Shown: positions 41,735-64,000 of the stretch, piece after piece
How the letters are laid out: the number at the start of each line of letters is the position of its first letter
Position numbering within the stretch: the stretch's first letter is position 1
Source: Amorphochlora amoebiformis
Taxonomy: Eukaryota; Cercozoa; Chlorarachniophyceae
Direction of reading: 5' to 3'
Assembly: GCA_054601695.1 (NCBI GenBank)
Contig: BAAHQB010000095.1
Coordinates: 124,001 to 188,000 of the forward strand
Length of the DNA: 64,000 nt
Position numbers and translations under genes: made by a program
Notes under the pieces: generated by a model
Told to the model about the DNA's origin: nothing
Seen by the model: the letters and a program-made list of their open reading frames with translations, nothing else
Database searches by the model: none

Positions 41735-42437
41735 CACATGAGACCGCGCAGATGCACCCAGCTAACTCATCCAAGTAAAAGAGTCTCTCCACCAAATCTT
41801 GAGCTACCAGCGGTATACCACTGGTAACAGGTTATGAGCCTCAACAACTACTGAAACTCGCTACGAAAATCGACCCTAGCAAGAGTGAAGAAGTACATAC
41901 CTCCTCTTGGTTCCCAAGTCCGAAGCCAAGCTCAAGACTGGGCGATTGGCCCCACAATACTCGGATTTGTTTGCCTCGTGGGCCACCAAGGTACCAATCC
42001 TCGCCATGAGCGTCTCGACCAGAAGCTTCGGCACCAGCATGGCAAGCTCGCGAAGAGAACCAGGACGAATCTCGAAAGTCCATGAGGCGAAGCACCAGTC
42101 TCACGTGCTTGACGAGAATCATGGCCTGGCCATCTGTGAGGCATGAATCCTTACGTGCCCGGATTTAACAGGTCCCACGAGAAATCGAGTCGTGCGTGAA
42201 GTCAACCATTCGCTTCCTGTCTTCACATAAAAATAAATTTTGAAGTTTATTAATGTAGTCTAGTTTTCTGTTGAAAAAGCGCAGCCTAGGTTCAAGAGCA
42301 ATATGTTGAGTCGTGAGATAGCGCAACAGGATGTACGCGTAGCATAATCGATACTTACCGGAAGCAAGAATCTTTACCACCGGTGGATAGGTGTCAGTCC
42401 GACGAGGAGTATATGAGGGATAAGGGGTAGTCAGCAT
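41735..42437 (-). CDS. Unrecognised gene, five phase-joined exons including a 34-nt intron
   Basis: ATG at 42437 ([18 protein letters not shown]). Exons 42359-42437 (donor GTAAGT), 42170-42216, 42105-42149, 41901-42070 and about 41735-41820 keep one open frame. The fourth exon reads [20 protein letters not shown] and [17 protein letters not shown], helical and Leu-rich. The fifth reads [20 protein letters not shown]. The intron between the third and fourth exons is only 34 nt (42071-42104). The unspliced alternative frame is also open, but only the spliced one joins in phase to the next exon. No homologue recognised, no signal peptide, no obvious membrane segment. Confidence 0.6.
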
Positions 42438-42574
42438 AGAAGAATTTACACATGCACGTCATACACACCGCGTGTAACATATATATATATATATAATATA
42501 TACATACATATACACATATACATACACACATACATATATGTGCATGTATGTGTACACATGAATATATATGTACG

Positions 42575-42647
<73 letters not shown>

Positions 42648-42783
42648 AATGTATACATCCATTATATTTTATACGCAATATATTTATAAATGTATACATC
42701 CATTATATTTTATATGCAATATGTATGCTTATATGTACACACACGCATATGTATATATATGTGTGTATGTATATATATATCTG

Positions 42784-42829
<46 letters not shown>

Positions 42830-43274
42830 GTATGTATATCTATATCTATATATATATATATATATATTATATATATTTATATATATGTATATGTGTGTGT
42901 GTGTGTTTGTGTGTTAACATATATATATATATATATTCTATATATCTGAATATTCGTTAAATAACTTAATGTGCCTTATCATATACACACAAATATATAT
43001 ATATATATATTTATATATATAAATATGTATATATATATTTATGTATTAATATATTATATATGTGTATATATTATATATATACATATGTATATATATATGT
43101 CTATGTATATGTATATATATATGTATGTATATATATATATGTATATATATATGTGCACATATTTACATATAAATGTTATATTAATATACATATCAAAATA
43201 TACATAAATGTATATATAAAAATGTATATTATAATATATATATATATATATATACAATTGCGTAATATTATTAG

Positions 43275-44308
43275 GAATACTTCAAAGCTCCATGGAAAGA
43301 AAGAGTGTAAGTGCCTGAGGGTTAGGACTACCTTAGGGTCACCGTTGGTACGACTAGTATCAGCTTTGATACCAGAATTGCAATTACTGCTAGCACGTCG
43401 TCAATAGGATTGAGACGTTGGTATTAGATTTTTTCGGGACTAGCGTTGGTATTAGGAGTCGATAGCGCGTTAGGGTTAGGGTTAGGGTTAGGGTTAGGGT
43501 AAAGTTAGGGAAATCTCAAATTGTTCCGAGTTACAAGCATTCAATTTAGCGGTTACAGTTGTGTCTATATATGTATACTCCTTTCACACATATGTGTATC
43601 ACCCTGGTATGTATTGAAAATAAGTTAAGTGTATTATTGTATACAAGAGAGAGAGGGGAATGAGAGAGAAGGGAGAAATTCAGAGAGAAACTTCAAATTT
43701 CAGAGTGAAATTTCAAATTTCCGAGTGAAATTTCAAATTTCAGAGAGAAATTTCAAATTTTCTGAGATGTTTTTAGAAACTTTTGTAATATTACTTTATT
43801 TTTCAGTGCCTACACCGATTCCTGCTCGATTGCTAAAGAGACTATCTTCCTCGTAAGGAATTATACATGTTGATGTATGTATATATATTATTCTACTATG
43901 TGTCTACATATTTATATTATGCATATATATATATATGTCTATGTATACATATACATATGCATATACAGATATATTCTACGAATATTAATACATGGAAACC
44001 ATATCAATATGCATGAAACCATATCAGTATGCATGTACATGTATGTTAATACATCTAGATATACATACATACACATACAAACCTACGTAAAATACACAAA
44101 TAGACACTTTACACACACACACGCCCATTTCACACACACAAAAATACACAGAATGCGTACCTCCAAACACAAACATACGTACATAATATTTCAAATTTAC
44201 TTTTCAAATACACATATCAACAGAATATTTCAAATTTAAATTCGAATACACATACAGTCAAGTCGACTATCCGATCGTCTCTCTCCCCGAGGTCTTAACT
44301 CAATGCAG

Positions 44309-44344
<36 letters not shown>

Positions 44345-44353
44345 TATACATAT

Positions 44354-44389
<36 letters not shown>

Positions 44390-44858
44390 GAATTACCGTG
44401 TGGATGGGGTTTGACTAGAGGGGGGAGTTAATTAAAGGTTTAGTGTTAGGGTTAGGATTAGGGTTAGGGTTAGGGACACCCTAACCCTAACCGAGTCAAT
44501 GGTCCTCGGGCTAAGACGTGCTGAACAATCCGATCCTAACCCCAACCAACCCTAACCTTAACCCTAACTCTAACCCCAACCCTAACCTTAAGGTTTTCCG
44601 ATCCATGCCGTTCGAAGTGGCCAATGTTAGGAGACAAGAAATGGATTTATCTTGGGAGAAGGAGAGGTTTGCGAAAGAAAACCATAGGATTGCAAGGGAT
44701 GTACGAAGGTGTTGGTAAAATAGTCGGAGTTTGGGTTTGGGAGGGGGGATTTGTGTTGGTGGGTTTGTGGATGGATTTGTGGTATTTTGTGTGCGTGTGT
44801 AGGGTGGGTGGGTGTGAGATGGTGTTATGGTGTATGTGTATGCGTATATATGTGTGTA

Positions 44859-44889
<31 letters not shown>

Positions 44890-45099
44890 ATGTATGTATG
44901 TATGTACACGTGTATATGTACGTGTATATATGTATATATGTTATATATAACATACATGTATATATATTATTTATATGTATATATACACACATGTACACGT
45001 ATTACATGTATATATATGTACATATATCAATGTGTCCAAATTTGCATAAATACGTGTATACGAATATGTATATGTGTATGTGTATTTATATGTATGTAC

Positions 45100-45155
<56 letters not shown>

Positions 45156-45420
45156 ATATATATATACATGTGTATGTGTATGTGTATGTGTGTGTGTGTA
45201 TACATACACATACGTATTGTGTACACATACGCAATGATAGTATGCTACAGGTTTTTTTAATATGCATGTGTACATATGTTTATACATACATACACATACA
45301 AATACAAAATATACATATACATATACATGTACATATGCATATAAATATACACACACATGTGCATGTACATACACATAAACATATACATATACATCTTCGT
45401 ATACATATACATACATATAC

Positions 45421-45459
<39 letters not shown>

Positions 45460-45569
45460 TATACAAATACATATACATATACAACTATATAAACTTATAT
45501 ATATATATCGTATATAACTATACTATAGGCCTACTCCAGGTCCATGAGCGTACATTTATATACAGATAT

Positions 45570-45611
<42 letters not shown>

Positions 45612-45984
45612 TCATCTATATGTCATCAGGAGAGATCCTAGCTCAAATATTTGTCTCTGCTGCCACGCTCCCAGGTAAACTGTGTACGGATACCACTAGG
45701 GTTAAAGTTACGTCAGCATGTGCCAAGAGATTATGGTGAGGGTCCATGGTATACTTTTCCCTGTTAAGGGTTTGAATTAGGGTTAGATTTAGGTTTAGGG
45801 TTCGGGTTAGCTAAGTTAGCTTCAGGGTACCGTTGTTAAGAGCGTTAGGGTTAGGGTTACGTCAGCATGTGCCAAGGTATTAGGGTGAGGAGTCCGTGTT
45901 ATACTTTTCCCTATCAGCTAGAAACAGCGTTAGGGTTAGGGTTACATCAGCACGTAGCGAGGTATTAGGGTGAGAAGTCAAATG

Positions 45985-46025
<41 letters not shown>

Positions 46026-46408
46026 CTTCATGTCCTATATGTCGACATGAGTACGAATCTGTACTCTTCATGTCCAACCCTTATGAAGTGATACTAAAGT
46101 GGTCGATATTGTATCTGGAATCTTCCGAGAGAACACGTTTCGGGAATTTTCCGAGAGCATTCTGAGATCTCAGGAATTTCCGTGAATAGTCGAAAGTGTT
46201 CATGCGATCGGTAAAGACTAATTCTAAGAGCGTTTGAAATTTGAAAATGTAGGCCTCGAAATGCTTGGGTTGCACCGTCGTCTCGTGAGATGAACGAGGC
46301 ATATAGATCGCCTTGCCAGATTGCGAGGAGCTTGGGAAGATTTCAACGGTTTGGGTATGTCTTTCTTAATGGTTTTTGACGATATGGATGTAGATTATGG
46401 AGAGAATT

Positions 46409-46444
<36 letters not shown>

Positions 46445-46568
46445 TATATGTATATTCAATGTATAAATACGTTACATATATATATATATATATTATATAG
46501 ATATATATATATATTATATATATATATATATATGTCTGTATAATGTATAAATACACATGTAAATGTTG

Positions 46569-46630
<62 letters not shown>

Positions 46631-47015
46631 TGTATGTATATATATATATATATATATATGTGTGTATTATATATACACACAAATACATATGTATATAAAT
46701 ATACATATATGTATATGTAATATGTATATGTATGTACATATATATATATATATGTATATATATTATGTATACATATGTATGTATGTATATATATATATAT
46801 ATATGTGTAGATATATATATGTATATATGTACGTGTATGTATATATACAATAATATATACATATATATATATATATATACATATATAATATATATATATA
46901 TATATTTATTTATTTATAATATACATATATATATATATATATATATATGTACGTATATATGTTATATATATATATGGTTATAAATGCGTTCTTATACAAT
47001 TACAAACCTTTGTAA

Positions 47016-47071
<56 letters not shown>

Positions 47072-47592
47072 ATATATGTATTTATAATATATATATATAT
47101 ATAATACATTTCTATGTATATGTTTATACGTAGAAAAGGGTATATAAACTAATATATATATATATATATACACATATAATATAGAATATGCAGATAATAT
47201 ATATATATATATATAATAAATAGATATATTTAATTTATATATTACTTGCAGTCGTCCGTATCATAAGGCATGGCCACCGGAATTTCGTTATTCACCTCTC
47301 TGGGAAGCTTCTGAGAAGTTTCCGCACCTGCCAGAGAATCCTGGGGATTTTCCGCCTCTATCGGAGAATAATAACAGAGTTTCCTCGCTTCTTTTGAATA
47401 ATTCTAAGAATCTTTATACTCGTTCAAAAAATTCTGAGAATTCTGAGAATTTTCTGCCTCGCCCGAATAATTCTGGGAATTTGTTACACTATTCTAAGAA
47501 TTATTCGGGAGGTTTTTTGAGCTGGGATAAGAAGCTTATCTGTGAAGCGTACGTGCTGAATTCTACGGGTACGTTATATTTAAATAAACCAG

Positions 47593-47681
<89 letters not shown>

Positions 47682-47698
47682 TATGTAAATACATATAC

Positions 47699-47738
<40 letters not shown>

Positions 47739-47929
47739 ATATGTGTACATATATACGTAGATATACATGCGTACGAATAGACGTATACACACGTTATACA
47801 CCTACCCACATACATCCACAAATTTACATACAATCTCTATATCCATAGGATTAAGACATGAATAACCTATATTTCAGACACACATACAATACCTATCCCC
47901 ATATAGCCATCAAAGTTGATTAAGACATG

Positions 47930-47979
<50 letters not shown>

Positions 47980-48291
47980 GTATATGTAAATATATATATT
48001 ATATATATTTGTACACATATACATCTACATTATATCTTAGACCTTCGATCTAAGAACAGGAATATTGGAAAAAGAGCGTTACATTCTCTGGTATCGACAG
48101 AAAGAGTATCGAAGAATCCCAAGAATTCCACAAGAGGAGTTGTCACGAAGCACTGGTGTAAATATTGCGGGAAGGTGTTTACATTCTGAGTTGATATGTA
48201 CGAGTCGATGTATGTATGATTATGTATGGATATGTGTATATAGGTCGTATATATTAGGAAGTTTATACATTCATATACACATAAATATATG

Positions 48292-48331
<40 letters not shown>

Positions 48332-49088
48332 AATATATACACACATATATATATGTAATATATATATATATACATTATGTGATAAATAACTCATCTTTAC
48401 TCAGAAATTCAGATTCATCGGAAACCGAAGGTCACATGAGCGAACTCACACAGGAGAAAAACCATACATTTGCGGGTTAAATCCTACTCCACTAACCCTC
48501 GACCCCATCTGCTCTCTCTCTCCTCTCTCCGAACCCCTTTTCTCAATCATCTCTCACAGCTCTCTCTCTCTCTTCCTCTCATCTCCTGTTTTATTCTCTC
48601 TCTCTCTCTCTCTCTCTCAACGCGCTCTCTCTCTCTCTTCCTCCACCTCTCACTACTGTTCTCTCTCGCTCTCTCTCTCCCTCCTCTCTCTCTCTTCCTC
48701 TCCCGCTCCTTAGGCTACTTAAAACCTAGCCCAAACTCTTAACCGTAACCCTAACGATATCCAGAGTATGTGCAAAAGGATTTGCACGGGCATCTAACAT
48801 ACATTAAACATTTCTTCTGCAATTGCAATTCTCTCTCTTGCTCTCATCCACTCACTCCCTGCGTCTCCCTCTCCAAGCTCACCTAATCCTAACCCCAACC
48901 TGTTACGCTAACCCTAGCCCTTAGAGTAACCCTAATGACGATAATCCTGGCGCTTAGTGTTAACCCTAATGTCGTCTAGAGTATGTGGAAAAGGGTTTGC
49001 ACAAGCGTCGAACTTAAAGCGCCATAATAAGATTCATTTCAAACATTTGGACCAGAATTCGGCCGACAAATACCAAAAAAGTGATTAG
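43275..49088 (+). CDS. C2H2 zinc-finger protein, multi-exon
   Basis: Probable transcription factor. Secure exons, phases matching: 47252-47568 (105 codons, Asn/Ser-rich, with [15 protein letters not shown]), 48041-48174, 48405-48475, 48980-49088 (stop TAG). They encode two C2H2 fingers. Finger 1: WCKYCGK joined across an intron to [15 protein letters not shown], spacing C-x2-C-x12-H-x3-H. Then the canonical linker TGEKPY. Finger 2: [18 protein letters not shown] then NKIH, spacing C-x2-C-x12-H-x4-H. The protein ends YQKSD. Both fingers are split by introns. Upstream candidates, compatible in phase: 45717-45735 and 45630-45674 ([12 protein letters not shown]). Less certain: 44593-44708 (Lys/Glu-rich helix, [16 protein letters not shown]), 44258-44291, 43807-43852 and 43275-43306 (donors GTAAGG and GTAAGT). 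The start codon was not found. Confidence 0.85.
43470..43500. repeat. Short TTAGGG array
   Basis: Five units between candidate exons of the zinc-finger gene. Confidence 0.9.
44440..44592. repeat. Head-to-head TTAGGG and CCCTAA arrays
   Basis: TTAGGG units to about 44474 meet CCCTAA units from 44477, with a 40-bp unique island at about 44494-44535. In the minus sense that island has an acceptor (TTGTTCAG) and a donor (GTTAGGG); in the plus sense it has none, so it is ambiguous. Confidence 0.8.
45860..45985 (+). repeat. Two diverged copies of exon 45717-45735 and its flanks
   Basis: Blocks at about 45857-45918 and 45938-45985 repeat GTTACGTCAGCATGTGCCAAG and the downstream TTAGGGTGAG with substitutions. 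Which of the three is the used exon is not certain. Confidence 0.6.
46081..46302 (-). CDS. 73-codon open frame with ATG, unrecognised
   Basis: Unique-sequence frame with a true ATG at 46302 ([20 protein letters not shown]) and stop at 46081. It lies inside the span of the plus-strand zinc-finger gene, so it is either an antisense single-exon gene or chance. Composition looks coding, but no domain is recognised. Confidence 0.3.
   Translation of the reverse strand: MPRSSHETTVQPKHFEAYIFKFQTLLELVFTDRMNTFDYSRKFLRSQNALGKFPKRVLSEDSRYNIDHFSITS
48498..48712. repeat. CT-rich tract in zinc-finger gene intron
   Basis: Imperfect (CT)n on plus, pyrimidine-rich in transcript sense, between exons 48405-48475 and 48980-49088. 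Confidence 0.85.
48765..48802 (+). repeat. 5' exon shard of zinc-finger exon 48980-49088
   Basis: After acceptor CCAG it repeats the exon start ([13 protein letters not shown] in place of [13 protein letters not shown]), then runs into a TAA. Lying upstream of the parent exon, it fits the same polarity as on the minus strand. Confidence 0.85.
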
Positions 49089-49328
49089 TAAAAGCATGAG
49101 AACTTGTATGTATATGTATGTATGTATATATGTATACTACATAAATATGTATGTATATATATATATATATTATATATACATATATATATATATATATATT
49201 ATTTATGTACATATGTATACGTATATATATTTATGTAGATGTGTAAATATGTACACACACACACACATATATATATATATGTGTGTGCGTGCGTATGTGT
49301 ATGTATAAATCCATACATACATACACGC

Positions 49329-49400
<72 letters not shown>

Positions 49401-49459
49401 GCATATTAAATACATACATGTAGATATCTATACGTAGATGTTTAAAAATGTACGTACAT

Positions 49460-49508
<49 letters not shown>

Positions 49509-49744
49509 ACACATACATATACATATATATATATATAGAATTGTGAACAAATAGTGTATAGAATATGCACATATTCATTCATATTTATGTATGCATGCAT
49601 TCGCGTAAATATATACACACAAAGAAATATAGATGTCTTGACTTTAATTCTAATGATAACCTATACCTTAACCCCCAGAGCGCCGCCTAGACTCTCTCCG
49701 ATTGTAAGCTCTTAGTATCTCTAGATTCAAGCAAATACATACTC

Positions 49745-49779
<35 letters not shown>

Positions 49780-51142
49780 TTATATATATATGTATATATT
49801 TATGTATATATATATATGTATATATTCTAGATATGCTAGATATTTCCAAGTATATACCGATGAAAAATAAAAAAAAGAAATTTCTCGAAAATCTATAAAA
49901 TCCCCTGACTATCCTCGTATTTCTTGTGCTCAATTCCCCTACTAATAACAAAAACTTTTATTTTTTCGCCTTCTTTCTGTAAACTAGAGTCAACGAACTA
50001 TTACTATTAGCACCGAACCAGATGGACTTTCTTTAGATTTTTCCTATCTACGTTCCAAAATAAGCTTTTCTTTGAATAATTTCATATTCAACATGTTCGT
50101 CTACAAAACAATAGCATTGCTCTCTTTGCTGTTCCTACATGTTCATCTACAAAAATAGCATCGTTTCCTCTATTCAAACACTTTCATAGACTTCGATCGG
50201 TTAATTAATTAATTGGAAACACGGACCTTTGACTTGGTTCCATGTGAGCGGCGATTGACTCACTAGATACATATATACCACCAGTATGTATGTATAGTAT
50301 AAAAACCCATAGCATGCGCGTGTGCCAAGTTACTACACTGATCATTGCAATCATCGTAGATTTACATATAGCTTTATAGTACTATTCAACAACCGCATTG
50401 AATGCATGCCATACTGGTGTGAGGCTGTCAGCATATCCCACATCAATGGAGATCGGATAAACTACTTCAAGTTGGGTGTGGTGTATAGATGAAATTACCT
50501 AGATTACAATACTAGTAAAGTTGGCTACTTTGCGACCGTTAACGAATTGACCGAGTTTGGTTATTAATTGCAGGTACAATAGCTAGTCATTAATTTGAGT
50601 CTACGATCATAATGATATGAATCAGCTGACCATGATATATTTTATCCAGATGGACAAGATGCCGGATCCAGATGATTAATTACACATTTCTATTTACGGC
50701 AGTTAACTAAAATTAAGTTAGACATTGAATCGAAAAAGCATGACGTCAGAGTCTTTGACTACGTATTCCTTGCCCTCTGAACGCCACAAGCCGGCCTCCT
50801 TCGCCTATCAATATCGTTAAGTTTTTCATTTTAATACTCATAGATGAATACCCTAGATACCTGTTTTGGTTTTGTGTACGAATACGAAATTACTATTTTA
50901 CGCATAGGAGCTTTAGGCGTAGGATAAACACACACTTTCGTTGTAGTGATTATATGTAAGAATATGTATAAAAAGGTGATTGAGATTAGATTTACGAGTA
51001 CTACATATATTGTATATTTGCGCTTATAATACATATAGGAATAGGTCTGTCTGAATGTATATTTAATTATTTAAGTATGGATAGGGAAGTAAACATTAGT
51101 TCAGATACTAGAGATATATGCATCCCAGCATCATCGTCGAGA

Positions 51143-51179
<37 letters not shown>

Positions 51180-51272
51180 GTATACATATGATATACAACA
51201 TTCAAAAAAACCTTCATAATGTATAGCATATTTTATATAATACATAAATATTTCTATAATATATATTGTAAG

Positions 51273-51330
<58 letters not shown>

Positions 51331-51432
51331 GTATACATGCATATATTCATAACCTACGTAACAGAATAGATATATATATGTATATTCATGAATAGATATG
51401 TATATATTCATGCAAATGAAACATATTATAAC
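49089..51432. other. Region between zinc-finger stop and the YchF gene
   Basis: AT and CA microsatellites to about 49620, then mostly unique AT-rich sequence from 49620 to 51110. The last YchF exon is expected here or near, but I see no GDV-x-x-F-x-FN-type ending. A minus stretch at 50880-50935 (VYPTPKAPMRKIVISY) and one at 49900-49985 (KEGEKIKVFVISRG) are open but unassigned. Confidence 0.5.
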
Positions 51433-62989
<11,557 letters not shown>

Positions 62990-63002
62990 CTATATATTGT
63001 GC

Positions 63003-63066
<64 letters not shown>

Positions 63067-63078
63067 CAATATATATAT

Positions 63079-63120
<42 letters not shown>

Positions 63121-63182
63121 TATTACATAATAATACATACATATATATATATATATATAGTTGCACACCATGTATGTATGTG

Positions 63183-63237
<55 letters not shown>

Positions 63238-63320
63238 ATGTATATAGTTACACACCCTATATATATATATATATATTTATATATAAATATGTGTATGTAT
63301 ATGTAATGTGTATGTATGTG

Positions 63321-63352
<32 letters not shown>

Positions 63353-63862
63353 CATTCCCAGAATTCTCGCTAATTTTCGAGGCCTTTGAGTCATGTTATG
63401 TGCAAAGATACACATGCACATGCATGTGCATGTACCTATGTATGTACACATGTACACATATGTATAAAATATATACATGTGTGCACATATGTATGTATGT
63501 ATGTATACATGTGTGTATGTGGATGTGTATATGTACATACATGTATGTGCACACATATGTATGTATGTCATACATACATACATATGTGTATGTGTATATG
63601 TATGTGTATGTATATATATATATATATATTATATACACACATATACACACATATATGTACATATATATATTATATATATATATATGTATATATATATATA
63701 CATATATATATATTTATTATATATGTGTGTATATGTGTGTATATATATGTGTGTATGTACCTATATATACATACATGTATACATATACACACATACACAT
63801 GTATAGATACGTACAAACATATTACACACACACATAAATGAAAATAATTAAGTACATTACAC

Positions 63863-63909
<47 letters not shown>

Positions 63910-63961
63910 TATAATACATATATATATATATATACATATCAATTCCGTTGGAGTCCCTGAG

Positions 63962-64000
<39 letters not shown>
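62990..64000. other. 5' part of the YchF gene, exons not resolved
   Basis: Mostly AT and CA microsatellite. Two unique islands on minus could be upstream exons: 63356-63405 (from [15 protein letters not shown]) and about 63948-63966. Neither joins in phase to the P-loop exon, which needs one preceding base. Confidence 0.4.

Noticed and set aside
44494-44535. A plus-strand exon joining candidate exons 44258-44291 and 44593-44708
   Set aside because: It has acceptor and donor only in the minus sense; left unassigned.

Overview
This is a microbial-eukaryote nuclear window (species not identified). It is dominated by (AT)n microsatellite, interstitial TTAGGG/CCCTAA telomere-type arrays and (GA)n tracts. 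Most long reading frames are translations of these repeats. The real genes are split into very short exons, mostly 30-80 nt, with GT-AG introns (favoured donor GTATAT) made of that same repeat DNA. I found the exons by hand, as short non-repetitive islands with splice signals at both edges whose reading phases join. The joined frames stay open over long distances: 377 codons through 20 exons in one gene and 329 codons through 18 exons in another.

Layout. 518-16105 (minus): an amino-acid/auxin permease-family (AAAP) transporter, N-terminus present, last exons not located. 17147-22360 (minus): a young Ty1/copia LTR retrotransposon with identical 177-bp LTRs and a 5-bp target duplication. 22794-36520 (minus): a secreted protein with a signal peptide and a Hedgehog/Hog-like Hint domain, with start and stop both seen and some middle joins unresolved. 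39406-40502 and 41735-42437 (minus): exon groups of one or two unrecognised genes. 43275-49088 (plus): a C2H2 zinc-finger protein with the last finger and stop clearly seen. 51433-62989 (minus): a YchF-family GTPase of bacterial/organellar type, P-loop through most of the TGS domain, first and last exons unresolved.

The genes look functionally unrelated (transport, extracellular autoprocessing, transcription, ribosome-associated GTPase). What unites them is architecture. First, whole introns consist only of telomere repeats, with both splice sites inside the repeat (61023-61080, 61653-61711, 565-638). Second, many exons are bracketed by ladders of truncated copies of themselves embedded in (AT)n. 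Copies of the exon's 5' end, with its acceptor, lie upstream. Copies of its 3' end, with its donor, lie downstream. I call these exon shards. They look like the product of repeated local tandem duplication running from an exon into its AT-rich intron, and they leave many decoy splice sites. This is the most unusual signal in the window. None of it was checked against RNA or databases.
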